From: Pelagihabitans sp963760375
GTDB lineage: Bacteria > Bacteroidota > Bacteroidia > Flavobacteriales > Flavobacteriaceae
NCBI GenBank assembly: GCA_963760375.1
Contig: CAVXCS010000001.1
Location: 124,001 to 188,000, forward strand
Direction of reading: 5' to 3'
DNA length: 64,000 nt
Shown here: piece after piece, positions 16,675-25,080 of the stretch
How the letters are laid out: each line of letters begins with the position of its first letter
Position numbering within the stretch: the stretch's first letter is position 1
Position numbers and translations under genes: made by a program
Notes under the pieces: generated by a model
The model's input: the letters and a program-made list of their open reading frames with translations, nothing else
Told to the model about the DNA's origin: nothing
Databases searched by the model: none

Positions 16675-18087
16675 ATGAAAGGAACGCTGACATACCTGCT
16701 GATTATCATGTTTGGGGCCGCCTTGCACGGACAGAGCTGCCCGCGAATCAGCACGCCGCCAAATGGTTCCACCGGTGTGCCGGTAGATGTCACGATCCGT
16801 TGGCCGGCCGTGGATGGTATCGTGGGGTATCTTATTTCCTTGGGGACCACCCCTGGAGGTACGGACATACTCAACAGAAGATCGGCGGGGCTTACGAATT
16901 CCTTTACACCCGAAGTTGGCCTTCCCGAGGATACCATGATTTATGTGACCATCAGTCTTTTCTTGCCGGACGCCCCATTGGTCATCTGCCCTGGGGAGTC
17001 GTTCCGAACCGAGGATGTGACCACGCCACCGCCTTGTACTCGATTGGCCGATTCCAATACCCTGCCAGATAATTCCAGGAACAGGATCAATTGGGCATAT
17101 GCGTCCACTGCAACGGGCTATCGAATCACTGTGGGAACCAGTCCGGGTGGCAGCGACATTGCAGACGGTCTCGATGTGGGCAACGTGCTATCTTACCGCC
17201 CTGCCCCAGATTTGCTGTTGGACACCGATTACTTCGTACAGATCGAACCCTACAACGAAAATGGCTCGAGCGGCCCATGTGGTTTTGAGCTATTGAACAC
17301 AACGGCGCCCGTATTGGATTGTGATACCTTTGGGCCGAATATCGGATTGCCCGAACAAATCGGTTTATGCCTAAACGATCTGCCGTCAATAATCGCGAGT
17401 GAAGCCAATGCCGAAGGGTATCGATGGTTCCGCATCAATGAAGATTCAAGCGAGACCCTGATTTCGGAAGCTTCGGAAATAGCAATTGATGCCCTGGGGC
17501 GATACCGGTTGGAAGCCTACAATACGGTAAACCAGTTCAGCATCGTACAAGAGTGCGCCAGATCGATGGAATTTGTGGTCATCCAGTCCGAATTGGCCAC
17601 TATTGAAAATATAGCCCTTGATCGGGACAGCCCCGGACTGAGGATCAGCGTGAGTGTCAGTGGCAGTGGTGATTATGAGTACGCCCTCGATTTCGAAAAC
17701 GGGAGATATCAGGACAGTCCTGTTTTCAATAACGTTCCGATCGGAGAACATACCGTTTATGTAAGGGACAAGAATGGCTGTGGCACTGCGAGCCGCATTG
17801 TTGATGCCGGCATAACGGCAAGGGATTTTCCCCCTTTCTTTACCCCGAACGGGGATGGTGTGAACGATTACTGGCAGTTTGCACCGCAGTCGCTAAACAA
17901 TGAAATCAATGTGGAATATATCCGTATTTTCGGTCGTGGAGGGAATTTTTTGGTTCAAATAGATCCCAAATCTGAAGGCTGGGACGGAAATTTTCAAGGC
18001 CTGCCTTTGCCCCCTTCAGACTACTGGTTCAAAGCGATCACTTTCAACGGGCAAGAAGTTCAAGGCCATTTTTCTTTGAAACGCTAG
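16675..18087 (+). CDS. T9SS-secreted surface protein, two-repeat paralog of the preceding gene
   Basis: 470 residues from ATG 16675 (MKGTLTYLLIIMFG, signal peptide ending near LHGQ); an ATG six codons upstream is also open. It copies the architecture of the gene before it but has two, not three, Ig/FN3-like repeats (SLGTTPGGTDIL and VGTSPGGSDI mark them). The same middle module follows (GYRWFRINEDSSETLISEAS, YEYALDFENGRY, YVRDKNGCG) and the same CTD-B (FFTPNGDGVNDYW, GWDGN, LPPSDYWF, GHFSLKR). Tandem duplication with loss or gain of one repeat is the simplest explanation. Surface-exposed through T9SS; adhesive role is inference. Confidence 0.87.
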   Translation: MKGTLTYLLIIMFGAALHGQSCPRISTPPNGSTGVPVDVTIRWPAVDGIVGYLISLGTTPGGTDILNRRSAGLTNSFTPEVGLPEDTMIYVTISLFLPDAPLVICPGESFRTEDVTTPPPCTRLADSNTLPDNSRNRINWAYASTATGYRITVGTSPGGSDIADGLDVGNVLSYRPAPDLLLDTDYFVQIEPYNENGSSGPCGFELLNTTAPVLDCDTFGPNIGLPEQIGLCLNDLPSIIASEANAEGYRWFRINEDSSETLISEASEIAIDALGRYRLEAYNTVNQFSIVQECARSMEFVVIQSELATIENIALDRDSPGLRISVSVSGSGDYEYALDFENGRYQDSPVFNNVPIGEHTVYVRDKNGCGTASRIVDAGITARDFPPFFTPNGDGVNDYWQFAPQSLNNEINVEYIRIFGRGGNFLVQIDPKSEGWDGNFQGLPLPPSDYWFKAITFNGQEVQGHFSLKR

Positions 18088-18157
18088 ACGACGGCTTGCA
18101 TTCAAAATACTTGTTAAGTCCACCATAAAATTACCGCCGATTGGCTATTTTTAAGCA

Positions 18158-20146
18158 ATGAAATTTAAGGTAGTATCCGAATTCAAGCCCACTGGCGATC
18201 AACCTGAAGCGATCAAACAACTTGTGGAAGGGGTCAACGCCAAGGAACGCCACCAGACCCTTTTGGGCGTTACTGGTTCGGGCAAGACCTTTACCGTAGC
18301 CAACCTGATCGAACAGGTGCAACGCCCCACTTTGGTGTTGGCCCATAACAAAACCCTTGCGGCCCAACTATATTCGGAGTTCAAGCAATTTTTTCCTGAA
18401 AATGCGGTGGAATACTTTGTCTCCTACTATGATTATTATCAACCGGAAGCCTATATCCCCAGCTCGGGCCTTTATATCGAAAAAGATCTTTCGATCAATG
18501 AAGATATCGAAAAACTAAGGTTGAGCGCCACCTCCTCATTGTTGTCGGGAAGAAGGGATGTGTTGGTTGTGGCCTCGGTCTCCTGTCTCTATGGCATCGG
18601 GAACCCCGTAGAGTTCCAGAAAAATGTGATCAATATCCAAAAAGACCAGGTCATCGCACGAACCAAGTTCCTGCACCAATTGGTACAGGGCCTGTATTCA
18701 AGGACGACGGCAGACTTCAGAAATGGGAATTTTAGGGTAAAAGGCGACGTGGTGGATGTATTTCCAAGTTATGCGGATCATGCGTTCCGAATCCATTTTT
18801 TTGGGGATGAAGTTGAGGAAATAGAAGCCTTTGATCCATTTAACAACAATGTGATAGAAGTTTATGAAACCCTGAACATCTATCCGGCGAACATGTTTGT
18901 GACCTCTCAGGATGTACTTCAAAATGCCATCCACCAAATACAGGACGATCTGACCAAACAAATCGATTATTTCCGTGAAATAGGAAAACCTTTGGAGGCA
19001 AAACGATTGGAAGAACGCACCAATTTCGATCTGGAAATGATCAGGGAGCTGGGTTACTGTTCAGGAATAGAAAATTACTCAAGATACCTGGATGGCCGTG
19101 AACCGGGTACCAGGCCATTCTGCCTTCTGGATTATTTTCCGGATGATTTTTTGATGGTCATCGATGAAAGCCATGTAACCATTCCACAAGTCCATGCCAT
19201 GTACGGTGGCGACCGTTCCCGAAAGGTGAATCTGGTGGACTACGGTTTCCGATTGCCCGCTGCAATGGATAATCGTCCCTTAAAATTTGAGGAGTTCGAA
19301 GCGTTGCAGAACCAAGTAATCTACGTCAGCGCCACCCCGGCGGATTATGAACTGCAGTTGAGCCAAGGCGTTTTCGTGGAACAGGTCATCAGGCCTACCG
19401 GGTTGCTGGATCCAATCATTGAGGTCAGGCCCAGCCTGAACCAAATCGACGACCTGGTGGAAGAAATTCAATTGCGGGTGGAAAAGGATGAAAGGACCCT
19501 GGTGACCACCTTGACCAAGCGCATGGCCGAGGAGTTGGCAAAATATTTGGCAAGGATCAATGTGCGCTGCAGGTATATCCATAGTGATGTGGATACCCTC
19601 GAAAGGGTAGAAATCATGCAGGACCTCAGAAAAGGTGTTTTTGACGTCTTGATCGGGGTCAACCTACTACGGGAAGGTTTAGACCTGCCCGAGGTATCCC
19701 TGGTGGCCATCCTGGACGCGGATAAAGAAGGTTTTTTACGCAGTAACCGATCATTGACGCAGACCGTGGGCAGGGCGGCCAGGCATCTCAACGGCAAGGC
19801 TATTATGTACGCCGACAAGATCACCGCCAGCATGCAGCGCACGATCGATGAGACCATTTACAGACGCGAGAAACAAACCGCATACAACCTGGAACATAAC
19901 ATTACCCCTACCGCATTGAACAAGAGCCTTGACAACGTGCTCGCAAAAAATTCGGTGTCAACCTATCATTTTCAGAAAGAAGAACTCCGGGCGGCCGAAC
20001 CGGATTTGGAGTACCTTACCAAAGATCAGATCGAAAAATTGATTCGTGACAAAAGAAAAGCCATGGAAAAGGCGGCCAAGGAATTGGATTTTATGCAAGC
20101 GGCTAAATTGCGGGACGAAATCAAAATGTTACAGGAGCAAGACTGA
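18158..20146 (+). CDS. uvrB: Excinuclease ABC subunit B
   Basis: 662 residues, close to the family's usual 660-680. UvrB is the damage-verifying helicase-like subunit of nucleotide excision repair; it loads with UvrA and then recruits UvrC. Visible are Walker A GVTGSGKTFT, the beta-hairpin region YYDYYQPEAYIP, the DEAD-like MVIDESHVTIPQ, helicase motifs V and VI (GVNLLREGLDLPEV, QTVGRAARHLNG) and the C-terminal UVR motif (DFMQAAKLRDEIKMLQE) that binds UvrC. Monocistronic by context. Confidence 0.98.
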   Translation: MKFKVVSEFKPTGDQPEAIKQLVEGVNAKERHQTLLGVTGSGKTFTVANLIEQVQRPTLVLAHNKTLAAQLYSEFKQFFPENAVEYFVSYYDYYQPEAYIPSSGLYIEKDLSINEDIEKLRLSATSSLLSGRRDVLVVASVSCLYGIGNPVEFQKNVINIQKDQVIARTKFLHQLVQGLYSRTTADFRNGNFRVKGDVVDVFPSYADHAFRIHFFGDEVEEIEAFDPFNNNVIEVYETLNIYPANMFVTSQDVLQNAIHQIQDDLTKQIDYFREIGKPLEAKRLEERTNFDLEMIRELGYCSGIENYSRYLDGREPGTRPFCLLDYFPDDFLMVIDESHVTIPQVHAMYGGDRSRKVNLVDYGFRLPAAMDNRPLKFEEFEALQNQVIYVSATPADYELQLSQGVFVEQVIRPTGLLDPIIEVRPSLNQIDDLVEEIQLRVEKDERTLVTTLTKRMAEELAKYLARINVRCRYIHSDVDTLERVEIMQDLRKGVFDVLIGVNLLREGLDLPEVSLVAILDADKEGFLRSNRSLTQTVGRAARHLNGKAIMYADKITASMQRTIDETIYRREKQTAYNLEHNITPTALNKSLDNVLAKNSVSTYHFQKEELRAAEPDLEYLTKDQIEKLIRDKRKAMEKAAKELDFMQAAKLRDEIKMLQEQD

Positions 20147-20278
20147 AAATATAGTTTCAAAAGGCTGCCCATCAAACATTTACATAAGGTGATTTCTTTA
20201 AGTCGATTATTATATAAAATAGGGTATTCACTTAGTATTCAATTGTTTAAAATCAATTTTTAGATTGGTCTAAAAAAT

Positions 20279-21859
20279 ATGCTTTACATGGGCTTCCTTT
20301 TTTTTAAACATTTTATCGTGAAGGGCCATAAACCTCCAGCCTTACTATTGACCGGATGTTTCATATTCATTTTTGGTGCATGCTCTTGCGCTCAAAACTT
20401 TAAGGGTTCGCCTTTGGCCCGAGCGGCCCACGAAAAATTCCCAGAAGCGGTCTCAGAACTTATTTCTTTTTTAGCCCTCCCCAACGATGGGCATTTTCCC
20501 GACCAGGTTCAAAGCAATTTGGCCTGGAGCAGGGAAGCCTTTGAGGCGCTGGATTTTAAGGTTCAGGTCCTGCCCACGGAAGGCGCGCCCCTGCTTTTCG
20601 CGGAAAAACAATTTCGCGCAAAAAATAAGACCATTCTATTTTACCTGCAAATCGACGGCCAGCCAGTGGATCGGCAAAAATGGAGCCAGCCCGATCCATT
20701 TATTGCGGTATTAAAAGCGAAGGATAGCATTACCGGTGATTGGCAGATTCTGGATCGGGCGGCATTGGGAACCGAATTCAATCCCGATTGGCGCCTCTTT
20801 GCACGATCGGTCTCGGACTCCAAAGGTCCGGCCATGGCATTTATCAGTGCCCTGGACATCTTAAGGGACCAAAAAGTGAAACCCCGGTTCAACATCAAGG
20901 TGATCATGGATTTTCAGGAAGAAATGGGCTCCCCCCATTTGGCCGACGCGGTCGGGAAATACAAGGAACTCCTCGGTGCGGATATGATGTTGATCATGGA
21001 TGGCACCCGTCATCCTTCAAATCTGCCCACGCTTACCTACGGTGCCAGGGGCATTGCCACCGCAACCTTAAAGGTTTTTGGACCTGCTTATCCATTGCAT
21101 AGCGGGCAGTACGGTAATTTCGCGCCCAATCCGGTATTCGAGACCGCCCGACTGCTGGCCGGACTTAAAGATGAAAATGGCAGGGTCACCTTACCGGGTT
21201 TTTATGATGGCATCCAAATTTCCGAGAAGGAAAAGATACTCTTGAACCAAATACCCGAAGACGCTGAACGACTCAAAACCAGCCTTGGCATTTCAAGGAC
21301 CGATGGCATAGGCTCCACGTATCAAGAAGCATTGCAATTCCCCTCCTTGAACATTAGGGGGTTGCAATCTGCCTGGGTGGGGACGGAGGTTCGCACCGTA
21401 ATACCGTCGGAAGTAATCACAGAATTCGATATGCGCCTGGTACCCGAATCGGATGGAAAAGAGTTGATGGAGCTGTTGAAAGGCCATATCGTTCAGCAGG
21501 GCTACCATTTGGTGGATTCGATGCCCACGGCAAAAGATAGAAAAACCTATCCCAAACTGGCTTCCTTTCATTACCGTCTGGGCTCCCAGCCTTTTAGAAC
21601 CGATATGGACTCCCCCACCGGGGAATTCTTAAATCGGGCCATGTCCAAGGTTTTTGGGGATCAGGTAGTGAACATGCGCACTACCGGGGGGTCGCAACCC
21701 ATCGCTCCTTTTATCAATACCCTGGGCATTCCGGCGGTTTCCATCAGAATACCCAATCCGGACAATAGCATCCATGCGCCGAACGAAAACCTGAGATTGG
21801 GCAATTTTTATGAGGGAATATTGAGTTGTTTGGCCATTCTGGATGAACCTTTCCGATAA
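20279..21859 (+). CDS. Secreted M20-family metallopeptidase-like protein
   Basis: 526 residues with an N-terminal hydrophobic export segment and a possible lipobox (IFGACS near residue 36). The M20 layout is clear: LQIDGQPVD, then the bridging-Asp segment SVSDSKGPAMAF, then the catalytic pair DFQEEMGS, the dimerisation domain, and TTGGSQPIAPF and NSIHAPNE near the end. In the first motif the usual His ligand (H-x-D) is replaced by Gln (Q-I-D). This may be a subfamily trait or reduced metal binding. Another ATG three codons in is possible. Followed by a strong bidirectional terminator. Confidence 0.82.
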   Translation: MLYMGFLFFKHFIVKGHKPPALLLTGCFIFIFGACSCAQNFKGSPLARAAHEKFPEAVSELISFLALPNDGHFPDQVQSNLAWSREAFEALDFKVQVLPTEGAPLLFAEKQFRAKNKTILFYLQIDGQPVDRQKWSQPDPFIAVLKAKDSITGDWQILDRAALGTEFNPDWRLFARSVSDSKGPAMAFISALDILRDQKVKPRFNIKVIMDFQEEMGSPHLADAVGKYKELLGADMMLIMDGTRHPSNLPTLTYGARGIATATLKVFGPAYPLHSGQYGNFAPNPVFETARLLAGLKDENGRVTLPGFYDGIQISEKEKILLNQIPEDAERLKTSLGISRTDGIGSTYQEALQFPSLNIRGLQSAWVGTEVRTVIPSEVITEFDMRLVPESDGKELMELLKGHIVQQGYHLVDSMPTAKDRKTYPKLASFHYRLGSQPFRTDMDSPTGEFLNRAMSKVFGDQVVNMRTTGGSQPIAPFINTLGIPAVSIRIPNPDNSIHAPNENLRLGNFYEGILSCLAILDEPFR

Positions 21860-21894
21860 AAAAGCGCCCCTACCCATAGGGTAAGGACGCCTTT
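21858..21894. terminator. Bidirectional rho-independent terminator
   Basis: A 12-bp stem with two mismatches (GCGCCCCTACCC / GGGTAAGGACGC, loop ATA) is flanked by A6 on the left and TTT on the right. It serves the M20 gene on plus and the convergent Hsp20 gene on minus. Confidence 0.8.
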
Positions 21895-21964
21895 CAACTA
21901 ACCAACTTAACCAACCATTATGAAATTCCACCGAGCGGTGGATACTCACAATATCTAAATTCCA

Positions 21965-22390
21965 TTACGACAATTCGATCATTCTTTTGGGCTTTGGCAA
22001 TGCCTCGGCTTTTTTGGGAAGTGTCAATTTCAAAATACCCTCTTCATACTTGGCCCCAATTTTATCGGCATTGATCGTTTTGGGCAAGGTGAAGGATCTT
22101 TTAAAAGAATTGTGCACAAATTCCCTTCTGGTGTAATTTTCTTCTTCTTTGGAAGCTTCAGATTTAGATTCGTAGGAAATGGTCAAGAGTTCATTCTCCA
22201 CTTCGATATGGAAATCCTCTTTTTTTCTGCCGGGAACGGCCAGTTCCAAACCAAAATCCTTTTCATTTTCCTTGATGTTGACCGCTGGTAGGGCATTGGT
22301 CAGGTTCTCCAATCCGCCAAACCAATCCGGCCTAAAAAGTTCGCTCATCAAAGAAGGAAATACCAGGTCGTTTCTTTTTACTATGCTCAT
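21965..22390 (-). CDS. Hsp20/alpha-crystallin family small heat-shock protein
   Basis: 141 residues. ATP-independent holdase chaperone that binds unfolding proteins. The alpha-crystallin domain (about 40-130) has the beta-strand pattern PAVNIKENEKDFGLELAVPG, HIEVENELLTISYE, the FKRSFTLPKTINADKI segment and the closing GILKLTLPK. A C-terminal PKPKRMIEL supplies the I-x-I/L-type tail used for oligomerisation. A 7-bp perfect palindrome and a possible -7 box lie in the long upstream region, suggesting stress control. Confidence 0.95.
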   Translation of the reverse strand: MSIVKRNDLVFPSLMSELFRPDWFGGLENLTNALPAVNIKENEKDFGLELAVPGRKKEDFHIEVENELLTISYESKSEASKEEENYTRREFVHNSFKRSFTLPKTINADKIGAKYEEGILKLTLPKKAEALPKPKRMIELS

Positions 22391-22453
22391 GACTATAAAA
22401 TTTTAAAGTTGTTATTATTGAAGTTCATCCATGTTAGGGCAAATCCCATACCA

Positions 22454-22461
22454 CGAAGATA
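22454..22461 (-). promoter_or_regulatory. Possible -7 element TATCTTCG of the Hsp20 gene
   Basis: On the minus strand, TATCTTCG differs at one position from TAnnTTTG. The same octamer stands before the cold-shock gene at 57090. It would give a leader of about 57 bases. No TTTG at -33; that place is occupied by a palindrome. Confidence 0.35.
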
Positions 22462-22478
22462 AACCTGCCTTTATGTCT

Positions 22479-22496
22479 GTATTTAGGGGTAAATAC
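22479..22496. promoter_or_regulatory. Palindrome GTATTTA-GGGG-TAAATAC, candidate operator
   Basis: Perfect 7-bp inverted repeat with a 4-base spacer, 17 bases upstream of the putative Hsp20 -7 element, that is, across the -33 region. Position suggests a regulator-binding site, possibly a heat-shock repressor. No match to CIRCE or other named operators was recognised. Confidence 0.4.
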
Positions 22497-22739
22497 TGTC
22501 GTTTTGTCGTTTTTTGATGGATTATCAACCTTTTGCCCGTCCACAGCCCCAAGAAATTCAAGGACATCTCATGGAATATGACGACCGTAATGGCACTCAC
22601 ACGCGTAAAGTGTGGTCATTGTAGGGCGACTTGGCAAAAAATCCTGTCAATTTTTTAAAAACCCAAAATATTTAAGGAAAATGGATAATGTCCTTACCAT
22701 CAATCGTCAATAAATGATAACTTGCCAAAAAATGAGGTC

Positions 22740-23120
22740 ATGAGCAATAACGATGTATTTAAAAAACTTAGGGTAGCCCTAATGCTTAGGGACGATGATA
22801 TCGTGGACATTCTAAAATTGGTTGACTTCAAAATAAGCAAAACCGAACTGAGCGCTTTTTTCAGAAAGGACGACCATCCCAACTATGTCGCCTGTGGCGA
22901 TCAAATTCTTCGGAACTTTTTAAACGGTTTGGTCATTTATTTGAGGGGCACAAAAGAGAACCCGAAGTATCCGGGCGATGTTCTGGGAAAAAATAAAAAG
23001 GGTGTCAAAACACCATTGAGCGGAAACAAGACTTCCAAACCAAGTTTCAAATCGCAACAACAACATCGGATGGAAAAGGAAGTGAGTCCGGTGCGCTATA
23101 AAAACAAGAAAAAATCCTGA
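22740..23120 (+). CDS. DUF1456 (YehS-like) protein with a single domain and basic tail
   Basis: 126 residues from the ATG at 22740; an in-frame TTG 18 bases earlier is less likely. One DUF1456 unit is visible (NNDVFKKLRVALMLRDDD, FFRKDDHPNYVACGDQIL, FLNGLVIYLRG). E. coli YehS has two such units in about 156 residues, so this is a half-size form in which the second unit is replaced by a Lys/Gln/Ser-rich basic tail. Cytoplasmic, function unknown; the basic tail could contact nucleic acid. Its stop codon lies inside the terminator stem. Confidence 0.82.
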   Translation: MSNNDVFKKLRVALMLRDDDIVDILKLVDFKISKTELSAFFRKDDHPNYVACGDQILRNFLNGLVIYLRGTKENPKYPGDVLGKNKKGVKTPLSGNKTSKPSFKSQQQHRMEKEVSPVRYKNKKKS

Positions 23121-23148
23121 GTCCGTTAATTGGGACCCAGGATTTTTA
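23109..23148. terminator. Bidirectional rho-independent terminator
   Basis: Stem AAAAATCCTG-A-GTCC / GGAC-C-CAGGATTTTT with an 8-base loop. The A-tract and T-tract are part of the stem, so it works for DUF1456 on plus and the convergent secreted-protein gene on minus. Confidence 0.8.
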
Positions 23149-23162
23149 ATTTTTTGTCAAAA

Positions 23163-23501
23163 TTAAGCGGAAATCGAAACCGATACAGTGTATTTCTTGC
23201 CTTCCTCAAAAGTGGACAAATCCACTTCATGGTAATTGAGGCTAGCCTTGATAAAGGCATCCAAGGTCGCATCGTCTGTGTCTACGGATAGTACCACGAT
23301 TTCCCTTTCACTGTTCAAGGTGAACAATACCTGGGCGGTTTTACCCTCCTCATTGGTGGTGAAGTTATTGTTTCTCAAAAGACTTTTGATTTGCTGGGAT
23401 AGACTTTTCACCGGCTCTTTCTCCTTGTTGGGATCTTTGGCCATAACACTTCCAGCGGATAGTAGCATTGCAGCTACCAGTAACAAACTGATTTTTCTCA
23501 T
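23163..23501 (-). CDS. Small secreted protein, unknown function, TonB-C-like strand pattern
   Basis: 112 residues with a clear signal peptide (MRKISLLLVAAMLLSAGSVMA). The mature part has a helix (SLSQQIKSLLRN) and then alternating strands (TAQVLFTLNSEREIVVLSVD, helix LDAFIKASLNY, YTVSVSI). That order resembles the TonB C-terminal/energy-transducer fold, but the similarity is weak and could be chance. No partner genes. Flanked by terminators on its downstream side. Confidence 0.65.
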   Translation of the reverse strand: MRKISLLLVAAMLLSAGSVMAKDPNKEKEPVKSLSQQIKSLLRNNNFTTNEEGKTAQVLFTLNSEREIVVLSVDTDDATLDAFIKASLNYHEVDLSTFEEGKKYTVSVSISA

Positions 23502-23674
23502 GATTTTTGTTTTTTAATTGATGATTAATTGATGAATTACTAAAAAGACGCCTCATTCTTGAGAATGTTACAGATATTTCCATTTTTAACACATTTTTAT
23601 TGGAGAACCATCGTCCAGTTGGCTCGGGAGAAGGGGGGGGCAATCGCTTTTGGCAAGATCTTCATTATCGGCAT

Positions 23675-23704
23675 AAAAAAAGCCCTGCAATGCAAGGCTT
23701 TTAA
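23675..23704. terminator. Rho-independent terminator downstream of sucC
   Basis: Stem AAAAGCC-C-TGCA / TGCA-A-GGCTTTT around a single A, preceded by A-run and followed by TTTT. The A-run gives the U-tract for sucC, which is read on minus. Confidence 0.7.
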
Positions 23705-23724
23705 ATCATATTTGGTGTTAAGGA

Positions 23725-24918
23725 TTAGGCCAATACAGCCTTGACCTTATCTGCCGCCTCTTGGAATTGAACGGCGGAATGCACGGCCAAACCTGAATTA
23801 TCGATGATTTCCTTTGCCAACTCCGCGTTGGTGCCCTGCAATCTTACAATGATGGGCACTTTTATGGCATCCCCCATATTCTTATAGGCATCCACTATGC
23901 CTTGGGCCACCCGGTCACATCTTACAATGCCGCCGAAGATGTTGATCAATATCGCTTTCACGGCAGGATCTTTCAGGATAATCCGAAAAGCTTCCTCAAC
24001 CCTTTTGGCGTCGGCCGTTCCACCAACGTCCAAGAAATTGGCGGGCTCGCCCCCGGCCATTTTGATCAAATCCATGGTTGCCATGGCCAGTCCGGCACCG
24101 TTGACCATACAACCAACGTTGCCATCGAGATCAACGTAATTCAGCCCTACTTCACGGGCTTCCACCTCTATAGGGTTTTCTTCCCTCAAATCGCGCATCT
24201 CGGCATAGGCCTTTCTGCGGTACAGGGCATTATCGTCGATCGATACTTTAGCGTCAACTGCCAGGATTTTATCGTCGGAAGTCTTTAAGACCGGGTTGAT
24301 TTCGAACATGTTCGAATCACTCTCCACATAGGCTCTGTACAAGGAGGTCACGAACTTGGTCATTTCCTTAAAGGCATTACCTGAAAGACCAAGGTTGAAC
24401 GCGATCTTTCGTGCCTGGAAAGGTAAAATGCCGGTTGCCGGATTGATTTCCTCCGTAAATATCAAATGGGGCGTTTTTTCGGCCACTTCCTCTATATCCA
24501 TTCCGCCTTCAGTGGAATACATGATCATATTTCGTGCCGTTCCACGGTTGAGCAGCACCGACATATAGAACTCCTTGGTATCGCTGGGCCCGGGATAATA
24601 AACATCTTCCGCGATCAAAACCTTGTGTACCCTTTTCCCCTGGGCAGAGGTTTGCGGGGTGATCAGGTTCATCCCGATGATCTTTCCTGTAATCTCTTCT
24701 ACCTCCTTCAGGTTTTTGGCCAATTTGACCCCACCTCCTTTTCCCCTGCCACCTGCATGCACCTGTGCTTTGATGACGTGCCATCCTGTCCCGGTTTCTG
24801 CGGTCAGTTGTTTTGCGGCTTCCACGGCCTCCTTGGCATTGTGTGCTACGATGCCGCGCTGGATACGTACACCAAAACTGGCCAAAATTTCTTTTCCTTG
24901 GTATTCATGAAGGTTCAT
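23725..24918 (-). CDS. sucC: Succinyl-CoA synthetase (ADP/GDP-forming) beta subunit
   Basis: 397 residues, normal length. The beta subunit carries the ATP-grasp domain and binds succinate; with SucD it makes ATP or GTP from succinyl-CoA in the TCA cycle. The N-terminus MNLHEYQGKEILASFGV, the glycine-rich KAQVHAGGRGKGGGVKLAKN, EINPVLKT, and the C-terminal NIFGGIVRCDRVAQGIV with phosphate-binding loop are diagnostic. sucD is not in this window. Promoter and terminator are both visible, so it is probably transcribed alone. Confidence 0.98.
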   Translation of the reverse strand: MNLHEYQGKEILASFGVRIQRGIVAHNAKEAVEAAKQLTAETGTGWHVIKAQVHAGGRGKGGGVKLAKNLKEVEEITGKIIGMNLITPQTSAQGKRVHKVLIAEDVYYPGPSDTKEFYMSVLLNRGTARNMIMYSTEGGMDIEEVAEKTPHLIFTEEINPATGILPFQARKIAFNLGLSGNAFKEMTKFVTSLYRAYVESDSNMFEINPVLKTSDDKILAVDAKVSIDDNALYRRKAYAEMRDLREENPIEVEAREVGLNYVDLDGNVGCMVNGAGLAMATMDLIKMAGGEPANFLDVGGTADAKRVEEAFRIILKDPAVKAILINIFGGIVRCDRVAQGIVDAYKNMGDAIKVPIIVRLQGTNAELAKEIIDNSGLAVHSAVQFQEAADKVKAVLA

Positions 24919-24944
24919 ATGCGAGGTGTCTTTAGGTTTGGAAG

Positions 24945-24976
24945 CAAAAATAGCAAACGATTCGGATTTACACTAA
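24945..24976 (-). promoter_or_regulatory. Promoter of sucC, TTAG-N20-TATTTTTG
   Basis: Minus-strand TATTTTTG (24945-24952) is an exact TAnnTTTG. TTAG, one mismatch from TTTG, stands 20 bases upstream. The box ends 27 bases before the sucC ATG. Confidence 0.6.
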
Positions 24977-25080
24977 TCATTGGGGCATCAAGCTGGAGAC
25001 GAATATGTAGTTGTCGGTCCAAATTGGGTTTTACATATCATGAATGCAACGGTCAGAAGCGGCGCGCAGACCATTAAGGT

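Larger units (their letters stand above)
22391..22739. other. Intergenic region between Hsp20 and DUF1456 genes (349 bases without a gene)
   Basis: No credible coding sequence. It holds a possible -7 box for the Hsp20 gene on minus, a palindrome at 22479-22496, a second smaller inverted repeat (CACAC at 22598-22602 with GTGTG at 22610-22614), and AT-rich sequence before the DUF1456 start. Confidence 0.6.

Noticed and set aside
23559..23744. 61-codon plus-strand frame downstream of the small secreted protein region
   Set aside because: It crosses the sucC terminator and runs into sucC antisense; no motif. The G8 run at 23633-23640 inside it is intergenic, so phase variation of a gene was also dismissed.
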